Of a stretch of DNA of 64,000 nucleotides, positions 24,278 to 34,575 are shown piece by piece. Under the pieces are notes generated by a model. The model saw nothing but the letters and a program-made list of their open reading frames with translations, did no database searches and was not told where the DNA came from. The DNA is taken from contig OX359190.1 of the NCBI GenBank assembly GCA_947172415.1, positions 6,448,001-6,512,000 on the forward strand. Reading direction: 5' to 3'. The first letter of the stretch is position 1. The number at the start of each line of letters is the position of its first letter. The stretch comes from Chondrosia reniformis. Lineage: Eukaryota; Porifera; Demospongiae; Chondrillida; Chondrillidae. The translations under genes and the position numbers were made by a program.

Positions 24278-25213
24278 TTAGCATCTCCAGTAGCAAAATT
24301 TCCCATCATGAGGATTTTTGCATTTGTATTTGCTGTGGCTGAGAGAAGAGCAATCATATTTGTGTTGAGGGTATCCAGGATAATGGACACAGCATTTGTT
24401 TGTTGGGTTAGTAGGTTGGGTTGTAGTTGGTCCACAGTGTGCATGATTGCTCCAATAACACTTTTTTCCATCATTGGGATTGTTACAATGGTAGGAATTA
24501 GAAAAGTATTGGCAATTGTGGTTTTCATCAGAGTAATATCTGGATTGTTTACAGCATGAGACACAAACACAATAATCTGTATCCAAATAATATCCTGATC
24601 TACAGTCTCTGTTGCATTGCTTATGGTCAGGTATACATTCACAGTCATTTGTAAGTGTGTATCCATCTGGACACCTGCGATCACAAAGGCATTCACATTT
24701 TCTGTCATCTAAACGATATCCATCTGAGCATTGTTTGCTGCAGCGACATTGACATGAATGTTCATCAAGAGTGTATCCATCTGAGCACTCTCGATCACAC
24801 ACACATTTACATTTTCTGTCATCTAAACGATATCCATCTGAGCATTGTTTGCTGCAGCGACATTGACATGAATGTTCATCAAGAGTGTATCCATCTGAGC
24901 ACTGTCGATCACACACACATTTACATTTTCTGTCATCCAAACGATATCCATCTGAGCATTGTTTGCTGCAGCGACATTGACATGAATGTTCATCGAGAGT
25001 GTATCCATCTGAACACTGTCGATCACACACACATTTACATTTTCTATCATCCAAACGATATCCATCAGAGCAATAACGCCTGCAGACACACTCACAGTTA
25101 TCCCTATCCAAATAGAAGTGTCTTGGACAATACCTTCTTCTGCATCCTGAGCCTTCTGCAATGTTGCATAAGGCAAATACAAGAAGTAATCCTGCCATAA
25201 GAAGAAGCTTCAT
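24278..25213 (-). CDS. Secreted CXCXC-repeat protein, group B, 311 aa
   Basis: Intronless. The start at 25213 gives a clean signal peptide (MKLLLMAGLLLVFALCNIAE). The body has eight full C-x(10)-C-x-C-x-C modules, mostly alternating CSDGYRLDDRKCKCVC and CSDGYTLDEHSCQCRC. They form a 38-residue (114-bp) higher-order unit repeated about three and a half times, then one shortened module. Two CC...C...C...CYW modules follow, the second after a TTTQPTNPTN linker that could be O-glycosylated. The protein ends at CYWRC. The same two module types occur in the genes at 13365 and 17544, here with the second type C-terminal. The charged repeat faces (DDRK, DEH) differ from the tyrosine-rich PPYY type. 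Likely extracellular and structural. Confidence 0.88.
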   Translation of the reverse strand: MKLLLMAGLLLVFALCNIAEGSGCRRRYCPRHFYLDRDNCECVCRRYCSDGYRLDDRKCKCVCDRQCSDGYTLDEHSCQCRCSKQCSDGYRLDDRKCKCVCDRQCSDGYTLDEHSCQCRCSKQCSDGYRLDDRKCKCVCDRECSDGYTLDEHSCQCRCSKQCSDGYRLDDRKCECLCDRRCPDGYTLTNDCECIPDHKQCNRDCRSGYYLDTDYCVCVSCCKQSRYYSDENHNCQYFSNSYHCNNPNDGKKCYWSNHAHCGPTTTQPTNPTNKCCVHYPGYPQHKYDCSSLSHSKYKCKNPHDGKFCYWRC

Positions 25214-26459
25214 TTTGATGCTGATATATTGGTTTACTATACCTTAAAGCCGTAATGAATGCTTATTATAGGCACCTATGTGAATCTATTTTATACTTTT
25301 CCTTTTCTTTGATCTCAATGATGACACTTAACTATGTCCAGACAGCTATACATGTATGGTCTCATAGAAGAATAGGTGTGAAGTGTACTAGTAACAGTCT
25401 GGTAATTACGTTAGATATTTTAGCTTAGCTGGCTTTAATTTTCAAATGCGTTTAATTACTTAGAATCACCGTAGCCATTAGAGTTATTCATACAACACAG
25501 TATCCATGGTCATGTGATAGTTTTATATATAATGTACTTCCAGTAAAAACTGCAGTGTGTGGCATACATACTTATGTACGTATATGTACATAGAATATCA
25601 AGTATTGCTTCCATCTTTTGGATGGTTCATCTTTTGAGGATCTAAATATGCCATAGTCAGGTTGTTCTTTTATATATCTTGAATAATATATATTACTTTA
25701 ATTGTGCATACGTAGTATGGAATTCAATAGAAGGGGTTTGTAACCCTAACCCTTCTCAAGTACATAAGAGCACATTATAGAGTTGCTGTAGGTTAAATGC
25801 TGCTTTCATATTCATGCTGTAAAGTGCTAAAGGAATGTCAATTGGTATCCTTGATTAGGATATATCAATAAGGCTTGTTTTAATCCTTATGTAAACGAAG
25901 CAGTGCGGGCAGTAATAGAGAAGGAAGTCCTACTTAGAGAAATATCCACGCATATGAATTTCACAATTTAATTTATAGTATATCTGTTTGCTGTGTGTAA
26001 ATTCTATCTTTTTGATCATAATTTACTAAGTTCACCAGTATACGTATGTTCCCTATACAAAGAGGGCTAACATTGAAATTTTGTATAATCCGTTTGTATA
26101 TTCCCTTGTTTATTCAGGCATCAACTAACTTATGGAAAGGTTGTACTTGTTGTTTTTAAGCCGTAATAAAGTACATCTCTACATCAATTTGGTGTAGAAT
26201 GATAAAACCTATAGACAATAGTTATTTTTGTGACATTCTACTAATTGTTGAATATACTATTAAGTGGTCCTACACAACCTACAGAGTCTAATTGAAGTAT
26301 CATTCATCTATATTTTTTACATTATAAAGTTACGCATGAGAATAGTAGTTTATTTATTACTGGAAGAAATTATTCTCTCTATTGCAGCTTTTTTATTACA
26401 AAGTGCTTAAATTGGTATACATCATAGTAATATAATGTGTGTCACTGTTAAATTGCATG
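25214..26459. other. Intergenic, no gene recognised
   Basis: AT-rich spacer between two group B genes. Apart from the TATA box at 25288-25295 I see no transposon or coding signal. Confidence 0.5.
25288..25295 (-). promoter_or_regulatory. TATA box of the 24278-25213 gene
   Basis: TATAAAAT on the minus strand about 75-80 bases before the ATG at 25213. Confidence 0.55.
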
Positions 26460-26465
26460 TTTATT
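26460..26465 (-). terminator. Polyadenylation signal of the 26521-26988 gene
   Basis: AATAAA on the minus strand, 55 bases after the stop codon. Confidence 0.5.
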
Positions 26466-26520
26466 TGTTTTGTTTAAGCAAATTCCATTCAAATCCAAAA
26501 GTTCAGGTGGTTTTCATTCT

Positions 26521-26988
26521 TCAGCCATAATAACAGTATTTGTAGCAATAGTAACCACAGGAACCACCATAAGCGTAACGTGGGCATTTATAATAACCCT
26601 TTCTGGGTTTGCAAATACAGATCTTTCTCTTCCTTGGTACACAGCGGCATGACTTGTAATCCAAATAATATCCATATGAACACCTTCTGTTGCACCTGCG
26701 AACACACTTGCATAATTTATTTGAGAAGTAATAGGGATACCAACAGCGCCTCTTCTTGCAATGATAGCTCCTAGCAGTTCGATCATGGCTCTCCACATCC
26801 TCAAGTTCAGTCTCTTCGACATCTTCCTCTAACTGAATTTCTTCAAGATCACGTGGTGCCCTCTCCAATTCATAATCATCAAAATCTACATCCTCAAGGG
26901 CAACATTGTCAGCCTCAACGTCTTCTGAAGCTTTTACACTTGTGTAAAGCACAAGACTTAAAGAGAGTAACAAAAAAATCTTCCTCAT
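26521..26988 (-). CDS. Small prepropeptide: signal, acidic pro-region, basic Tyr/Cys-rich mature part (155 aa)
   Basis: Start at 26988. Residues 1-20 form a signal peptide (KIFLLLSLSLVLYTSV). Residues about 21-70 are strongly acidic (many E and D, no Cys). After an R-containing site (DRTAR, about residue 72) the sequence turns basic and rich in Cys and Tyr. It includes CSYGYYLDYKSCRC, a C-x(10)-C-x-C module, so it belongs to the cluster's family. It ends in a tyrosine-dense tail (GYYCYKYCYYG). An acidic pro-part followed by a cationic disulfide-rich mature part is common in host-defence peptides, and also in tyrosine-rich adhesive or cuticle proteins. The sequence does not decide between them. 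Confidence 0.8.
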   Translation of the reverse strand: MRKIFLLLSLSLVLYTSVKASEDVEADNVALEDVDFDDYELERAPRDLEEIQLEEDVEETELEDVESHDRTARSYHCKKRRCWYPYYFSNKLCKCVRRCNRRCSYGYYLDYKSCRCVPRKRKICICKPRKGYYKCPRYAYGGSCGYYCYKYCYYG

Positions 26989-27010
26989 CTAGCTGAGTGT
27001 CTTCTCCTAT

Positions 27011-27018
27011 CTTTTATA
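27011..27018 (-). promoter_or_regulatory. Second TATAAAAG before the 26521-26988 gene
   Basis: TATAAAAG on the minus strand, only about 25 bases before the ATG. It is too close to act as the main TATA unless a downstream start is used. It may be a duplicate of the box at 27071-27079. Confidence 0.3.
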
Positions 27019-27070
27019 CGTATGGATATTGGATTGATTCAGAGCTGATGGTGCTCCTCCAAAATGTTCT

Positions 27071-27079
27071 CCTTTTATA
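27071..27079 (-). promoter_or_regulatory. TATA box of the 26521-26988 gene
   Basis: TATAAAAGG on the minus strand about 85 bases before the ATG at 26988, matching the spacing in the paralogues. Confidence 0.55.
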
Positions 27080-28369
27080 CATGCCTAATAATGTGAAATA
27101 CACAGTCTGTCCCACCTATAATCATAGTAACCAGTGATAGTCACAATACCAAAGTCTCCAATGTTAATTAATTATTAATTTGGAGGTAAGTATGATTTCT
27201 TTGGTGTTAAATTAGTCTCTTAATTTCAAATTGTGGTTTTGCATATACACATAAATGTTATCAAAACATTCATTGTTTAGACTTGAAGGTGTTTAATAAC
27301 ATTCACCTGTAGTAGACTAGAGTGATCATGCAATGGTACCATAGTTAATAGATTTCAAGAAATGAATTATGATGTCTCTTCTTTGCATTTTTCCTCACAG
27401 CTACATTAGAGAACAAATGTTCTGCTGAATTTTATACTGCATCTAAAAGCCTAGTATGACATTTTTGGTACGTAGTTTGTATACATGACATATATACCCC
27501 ATAGCATAGCAAGTAAGTTTGTTTCTAAGATTTCACACAAGTAATTCATCAAAATGCTGGTATACAATTACATAGGTAATGAAAGGTGTATGTCATTGCT
27601 TGTCCATGTACCTTATATATATATGGGTAAAACATTAGCAATAAGAGTTTCCATATTTGTGGTTCAGACATGTTCCATAAATATCTCTTTCTTATCTACA
27701 ATGACAGATTTTTATTTTGTGTATAAGCATATCCTCTGACTAAACCTATGTCTAAATATCTACATCTTATAGCGAAACATATGAATACACTTGCATTACC
27801 TGGTTAAGACAATATCTTTCCTTGCAATGACACTTACATGTATATATATAGCAATCAATTCATCGCTGTCCACCTCCTCATAATCAGTCTCTTTAACAAC
27901 CTCTAGCCCAGTCTCTTAAAGATAGGACACAAGTAGCCACCTTCAAATAGGCATCATGCAAAGAAGCCTTTCTCCTCACAAATGATGTGGTCAACTTCAA
28001 AGTCTACTGAACCCTAAGTGAAGTGTAACAACCGGCCTTAGAAAGTCTAATTAGAAGAAAATCAAATAAGAATTTATCTAGCTGCCTCAAACATCTATCT
28101 TTAAAATTTCATCTTCAACTTGTTCAGTATCTATAGGAAAGGTAGCCCTTCTTTCTAGCCTTTCCTGTTTACTTTACAGTTTATTCGCAAAAGTATGAAT
28201 TTATTAGCTTGTACTGTATATCAGTCATGGAATTGATACTGTTGAAACAACACAAAGTAATCGTCATTCTCAAAACTACATATATGTTAAACGTTTAGGT
28301 TAAAAGAATGTTTTTCTGTCATTATTAATTTTGGAATCTTCCTTTTATATACATGTATGTGTGTCGACT
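27080..28369. other. Intergenic, no gene recognised
   Basis: AT-rich, short frames only. No repeats or transposon motifs recognised. Confidence 0.45.
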
Positions 28370-28870
28370 TTATGTATAGATTCTACGCATCGAATTACGA
28401 TTAATACATTAAAATGTCGGAGATTGAGAACGGACGAATTGCAATCGAAATTCGCTCTTGATACAATTTTGTCTTTGGCTGAAATTATCGATTCTTCATT
28501 TTAGTCGCGCGATTACCGAGGTGTGATATTGTTGGTGCCCCGTATCCTTCAGCTTCAAGAGCGAAGTTTCTCAATCGTTTGTATTCACCGTCAAAGATGA
28601 AGTAAGTATGCTTTTCAGTATGCTGAACGTTCTGCTTTATTCACTTGCGGATTTGTTAATCGTCAATAGATATTTTTTGTTAAGCTGTATATATCGTCAG
28701 CGTTTTATTTTCGATGCCATTTCGTACGCAATCCGATCGAAGTTCAAGTACTATCGAAATTGCTTATAAGTTTGCTCCCTTCATCATGTGAACTTGGGGC
28801 AAAGGACGCGGCCGAACATTAACCCCAATTCGATCGAAGAACGCCCACAATTTAAATCATATATAGCCCC
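28370..28870 (+). promoter_or_regulatory. CpG-rich patch, possible promoter with a minimal first coding exon
   Basis: CpG dinucleotides (TCGCGCG, GACGCGGCCG, several ATCGAA/TTCGATCG) are dense here and scarce in surrounding intergenic DNA. At 28596-28600 ATGAA is followed directly by GTAAGTATG, a near-perfect donor. This fits a housekeeping-type promoter whose first exon encodes only the first two residues. I could not identify a following exon on the plus strand, so gene status is open. Repeated ATCGAA/TTCGAT motifs may be factor sites. Confidence 0.4.
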
Positions 28871-31611
28871 AGTATTGATTTCGTCTTACCATAGACTCCC
28901 ATATATAGAGGGTTTCATGTGATAATGGCATTCAATAAAAAAAAATATAAGGAGTCATAAAACAATTAAGCATATTGCGTGTTTGTTCCTTTCCTAATAT
29001 TTATTATAAATTATTCGCTCCTAAACGCATCACAGTTTAGTATATAATTAGGAAGTGAGTATATGGTCTTCTACTATTTAATACCATATATTGTTGTGCA
29101 TACCCCATGTTTATATATTTCATATACATACAAGAAATTGAATGTGAAATAGTATGTTTTGAATAGGAAGTCCATATGCCTATATTTTAAAGCCATTAGA
29201 CACTGGGTTACACCACCACTTCTCTGGAAGAATGTCATAGACTCTGAAATAATTGATTGTAAGATTGATTCTTTTCTATGTAATATTAGTACTCTGGTAG
29301 ATACACACATTACCAGCCCGTTACCATGGTAGTGGGGTATAAATATATGGATATGATAACACTTACAATTTACTCACTTTATTGCTTTCTGAACATAGTA
29401 TTTTAGGACATAAAAATGAGGTCTACTTGATTAGGAGCTGGAATCCCCAATTGCCGAAAAAGGATGACTACATATACGTACGTATACAGCATTTGTGCAC
29501 TACTTTGTCACTTAATGCAATGGATATTGCTGTCATTAAATGCTTAATCTGATAGTCACATAAAAATTTGTGCTTTCCTGATAAGTAGATTTCTTATTGT
29601 GATTAGCTGCTTTTGAAATTGAATCTTAATAGTAGTCTATGTATATGTAAATTTGTTGTTTATGGTAATTACGTACGTAAATGTTTTAAATAGATTGGGC
29701 TATGTATATGAGTTTGCCAAATGACCAAGTGATCAGTAATGATTTTATAATATAGAACAGCTTATATACTCTATATTAGTCATTACATCAGATGGATTTC
29801 TCAGTATTAGTTGAACGACTGATTTTGGATGGATATCTTAAGTAATGGACACTATTTGATATCAGCACTCCATTTTTATCCATTGGAAGCTTTGAAGGAG
29901 TTATGTGATTCTGATTCTATATTAGCCTACTCTCATTCATCAGTTACATTCAGATTCTTGTATAAACAGAAGAAGCCATTTTAAGTAGAAACTTATTCAG
30001 TCACATGAGCAAGTCTCTATATACAAGCCTAACATGTTTTTAGCTTTAACAGCAACATTATGTTGACTGAAGTTATTCTTAGTAGGTTTCTTTAGTCTGT
30101 ACCTCCATCCTTTAGGGAATGCTTCAGTCAATACTTTTTGCTAATACATACTTGTTGGGTGCACTCCTTTATGTAGATATGCTACAGAATCCCCTCTGTG
30201 GCTACATGATTTGTCTGTCTCCATTCATGAATTAAAAGCCAAAGGCAGCATAATCCCTTGATTTTATTTCTCCAACTGGATAAATATTTCCCTTCATCTA
30301 ATCTTACAATCATTCCTTCTTGTGTTGTTGTACTGATATACTGTTTGTTATATCCATTGCACTCTGTTCTGGTTAAGCTGAAATATATAATTCAGTTTGT
30401 TTAAACTTTCTACAGGTACCTCTATATTGGAGATTAATCTTTTCTAAGATGAAGTACAATTATATGTTGAATTGTCCTATACATGAAATAGTGTAATTTT
30501 GAAGTTTCATTTATGTAGCAATGTCTTAGATATTTTCTTGATTTCATGAATTTTGAAGGTCTAGGTATACCTACAGATTCAATTACTTAGCCATTGGTAT
30601 ATAGAGAATCATTCACTTACGTAGTTGGAGGTACATACATATAAACCCAAAGCTAAACCTTTAGAGTAAATGGCCCCATAAACATCATAACCAGATCCTC
30701 AAAGCTTCTTGTTTTTATGAGACTGGAGGTTTTTATAAATCATGAATGTCTTGTTATTTTACTAAGTAAAATATAATTAATTGCTTAGAGCATAGCCATC
30801 TTGCTATCATTTATGTCTCTACCTATGTACGTACATATCTGACCCCACTGGCAAAGGATTCTAACATATAGGTATGAGATTTAAACTACCAATTTCATTT
30901 AACAGGCAAGGGAGATATTCACTGTAATGTTCAGCATTTGAGCATCATTCATGCGCGTCAATGTCCATAACATCCAAGAATAAATTTGTATACATACATA
31001 TTTTTTTATATAACAAGAACTGCTTAGGTTGTTAGAGTTTGTTGGGTTTATTATGTCAGTATTTCTATGTTAATATTATTGAGTATTAATGAATGGAAGC
31101 ATTGCATAAAGGAGGCCAAGCTTTATGTGTTTTGAGAATTACTAATTAACAATCTGTAAGGCTAGACACTTTGTTTTAATTGTATATATGCAGCTCCTAG
31201 ACAAAAATGTTTCTAATGGTATATTTAATACAATAAACCTAATTCCTGTTAAGTATGAGAGATATATACTCCTAAAGGTTGATAAATCCAATTATAAAGG
31301 TAAATAACTGATTGTGGTCAGAGTCCTTCACTCTTATGATTTCTGTTTGTATGAATGTCTAACACTATTATCAATACAAGTCTAGTATGACAACTAAGTG
31401 TGTATACACATGGGGATAATGATTTACCTATAGATTTACATAACTAACTGAAACATATAACCTGTTCTGCATATACAGTACGTAGTAGCAGAATGTTTTT
31501 CTAATTACTGATCTATACATGTGTGTATAGATAGGTCCATGAGCCATATCTTTGTCAAACCTTCATTTTGCTGTGCACACTTGGAAGAATTTATTCCCAA
31601 CCTCTGATACA

Positions 31612-31669
31612 TTGCAGCTTCAAATATATATATGCATACGCTTATGCATATATATATTTGAAGCTGCAA
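31612..31669. repeat. Perfect 27-bp inverted repeat with 4-base loop
   Basis: Arms 31612-31638 and 31643-31669 are exactly complementary (TTGCAGCTTCAAAT...) around CGCT. The outer half is not simple TA repeat, so this is more than an AT-rich coincidence. It could be a recent MITE-like fold-back, a cruciform or a small-RNA precursor. Confidence 0.8.
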
Positions 31670-31849
31670 CGTACATATACATAACTTTAGTTCCTTATAG
31701 ACCTTTTACTTTAAAAAAACTGAATAGCATGTAATAAAGTGGGTCTTAATTATTTTTCATGTGTTAACTTAGCAACCAGGCTGGTGTAACCTTCACTCTT
31801 TTTACTGAATGCCTAAACTTCATTAAAAAAAACTATAGTCAGTGTTATA

Positions 31850-32700
31850 GTTGCCTCACCCTAATGTACTACCTAGCCCTTTCTAGATTCTAATTAGGCC
31901 CTCATACTTAGAGTATATATAGGAATACTGGTGTTACTACCTTCTGGATAGTACAAGAAGTCTTAGACTATACCAATTAGAAAAGCCCAGCTAGCTAGTT
32001 TTGATTTCCCTCCCCTATAAACTGCTATCCCCCATAACCTCCTTAAGAATAAGATTACCAAACTTATTTATAGTGCCTCTAATTGTAGGAAATCTCAATA
32101 TATACAAGTCTGTCTGGATAAAGCTTTTGATCTAACAGTCCTTCCAACAAAGTAGCTACAGCTCACCATTTAGTAGACCTCCTTAATTACATAATTGATT
32201 ACTTTTATGTACATATGTGTAGATGGTTCTGTATTTAAGCATATGGGTACTGACTGCTTACCTTTTGCCAATGAGTATGAGAATATAAAAGAAAACAACA
32301 TTACCCTAGCTGGCCTTTTATGTACATATTAGCAATAAGACCTTTGAACTGTCAATTAATGACATCTACTCCCAAGAACTTAAAAAGACAAATTCCATCT
32401 CTAGGAAATGTCATTTGCTAATAACCAATTTATTACTAATGTGATAAAGAGGAAGACTTTAATTTTGATATAGTAAAATTCCCCTATGTATGTATATCTA
32501 TATCCATATCCTCCAGCATATGGTGTCTTTATTTCACAATTAATAAGGTACTCCAGAATCTGTAGTAACTTCTTTAGTTTTCATGGTAAGATTTTCCAAT
32601 TGTGTACTTATGGGTAACAAGTGCTTTCCTATCACATCAGCCTCTAGTTAGAATCAAGTATAAAAAATGTAGCTAATATGCTTAAGGACTGTCTCGTGTT
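31850..32700 (+). pseudogene. Relic of a reverse-transcriptase element (C-terminal part)
   Basis: Frame pieces such as KEDFNFDIVKFPYVCI (about 32450-32500) and an upstream piece in another frame resemble the post-catalytic region of invertebrate retroelement RTs with an F-D-I-V-x-F-P motif. Many stops are present. It may be the same family as the relic at 22.2-23 kb. Confidence 0.35.
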
Positions 32701-32922
32701 ACCTCAAACTGTGTTACCCCACCTCCAAAAAACTGTTACTACTATAAGACCTATGGGTAGACCTACATATGTAAGGTATCCTACATGTGAATCTGTTCCC
32801 TGTATATATACAATTAAGATAATTTTACATTGTTAAATTACCCCAAGTAAAATTCATAAAGTAAATTTCATCGTGTGTTTCAGGGGTAACTGAATAAGGG
32901 TGATATTCCTTGAAAGCTGTCT

Positions 32923-32974
32923 GGCCCAGTAGAGAAGAAGAGTAAAGGATGGCCCAGTAGAGAAGAAGAGTAAA
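32923..32974. repeat. 28-bp tandem duplication
   Basis: GGCCCAGTAGAGAAGAAG plus following bases occurs twice, at 32923 and 32951. A small recent duplication. Confidence 0.7.
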
Positions 32975-33262
32975 AGGAGAACCAAAGCTCTCATAGGTTT
33001 AGTTCCCTGCAGACGTTTTACTCTAAAGTAAATGTTTAGCATGGAAGAAAAATAGTGTATTGATTATTCATATATATATTACTTTATGGAGAAAATTAAG
33101 TAAGCCAGATTGTTTTGTTGTTTAATGGAGATTTGATCCTTTATTAATTAAAACTTCATGCAATCAGTGACGAAAAAGCCATGCAAATTCCTCTTGAGGG
33201 TGATTCTTGTTCCATTAGAATGGCAAATACAAACAAGCAACGATAACAGCAAGATTCTTCAA

Positions 33263-33290
33263 GTATGTATGTATGTATGTATGTATGTAT
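33263..33290. repeat. (GTAT)7 microsatellite
   Basis: Seven perfect GTAT units. Confidence 0.9.
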
Positions 33291-33427
33291 AGAGTTGCAA
33301 TGTCTGAAGATTTTCACAAGCTTTTGAAGAATTTACAAACTTTGGCTTTTTAATATTTGATACTGTAGTAAGGTATGAGTCACTTATGAGTATTTCTTTG
33401 TACTTTGTATTTGTATTTCGTGGGGGA

Positions 33428-33720
33428 TCCGGTGGTCTAGAAATAAGGCACAAGATTCAAGATCCAGTGATTATGAGATGTCTGTAGTTCACGCCCAGGC
33501 CATGGCAGCAGATTTTCAGTGACAAGCACCCCCTGACACCAAACACTGCCCACTGAACAGATAACAAACTGATGACTGACCAATTTAATGACTGATTTAC
33601 TACGTATATGTGTGTTTATATGTTAATATGTTGTTGTATGTACTGTTACTGGCCTCCCTGAAAAGTAATCCCCTGGACTTAGTGGAATTCCTGTCTAATA
33701 ATTCAATTCAATTCAATTCA
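33428..33720 (+). mobile_element. tRNA-like SINE with (ATTCA)n tail
   Basis: The head GGTGGTCTAGAAATAAGGCA resembles a tRNA D-arm with a pol III A box. TAGTTCACGCC at about 33485 resembles a B box. Between them GATTCAAGATCCAG resembles an anticodon region. The body ends in four ATTCA units (33701-33720). This is the usual anatomy of a tRNA-derived SINE. No target duplication was found. Confidence 0.5.
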
Positions 33721-34179
33721 ATCCTTTATAAGGTTTGGTGACAGCCAATACTAACACAGCCTCAATTACAGGATGTGTATGCCTTTTGTATTCATACATA
33801 GAGGGGCTTCACTTCTATATGTAAGTGGCTTTATTTTGAAACAAGTGTAATATTGACATTGACTCTTTGTCAAAACAGCTTACAAGTCATTAATATGATG
33901 TAGTATGTCTTTTGCACTCATGATTGAACCTTAGTGTTTTTGTAGACATTGGTTTCACCTTTGTACATACGTGTATATGTATACATCACATTTAAAGAAA
34001 AATGCAATATATATGTAGCCATATTTTTAAAGCCCTCCACCATTTAAGCTTTACTTATTGAATACACATTTGCATAAAACCAATAGATATCTGCACACAC
34101 TGCAACCTCCAGGAAGAAATGCAACAGCCTTTGAAAAGAATTAATAGTTATTCAGGAACATAGTGCAGAAAGTAATAAG
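33721..34179. other. Intergenic, nothing recognised
   Basis: AT-rich with no coding or repeat signal I can name. Confidence 0.5.
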
Positions 34180-34575
34180 GAAATAGCCAATTAAGGTCTC
34201 CCAACACCACTGAGGTTGAAGAAGAAAAAGAATATTATGCCTACCTTATGTAAGAGGCCTGAGTGAGACCTAGCAGAGAACCTGCAAACCTCTGGAAACA
34301 TTGTAATACACAAATCCAATAACCTAAGATCCATTTTAACAAAAAGTGCAACACATTGACAGGAGACAAACAACAGGAGTCATTTATAAGATTCTCTATG
34401 TATGAATGTGGCCAAGTATATATCGGAGAAGCATCAAATACCTTACACCAAATATTAACAGAACACAAGAGATAACTCAAGAGAGGACACAATTCCATAG
34501 CAGTACATGTCATGAAGACAAGCATATTTAGACCAACAGATGACCCCATCCGGAAGGACATTATTCCATTCAATT
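34180..34575 (+). pseudogene. Penelope-like GIY-YIG remnant
   Basis: The plus strand encodes, across frame changes, YECGQVYIGEASNTLHQIL followed by an EHKR motif and an RGHNSIAVHV segment (about 34390-34520). These correspond to the GIY-YIG domain of Penelope-like elements, as in the copies at 20.6 and 49.2 kb. Stops interrupt it, and only the 3' part is present. Confidence 0.6.

Larger units (their letters stand above)
28871..33262. other. Long AT-rich stretch with few identifiable features
   Basis: No convincing gene. It holds the hairpin at 31612-31669, the RT relic at about 31850-32700 and a 28-bp direct repeat at 32923-32974. Exons of a gene starting at the CpG patch could hide here, but I cannot support any. 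Confidence 0.4.

Noticed and set aside
24278-25213. VEGF-C orthologue or EGF-domain protein
   Set aside because: The CXCXC repeat is shared with the VEGF-C tail, but no cystine-knot growth-factor domain is present and the spacing is not that of EGF.
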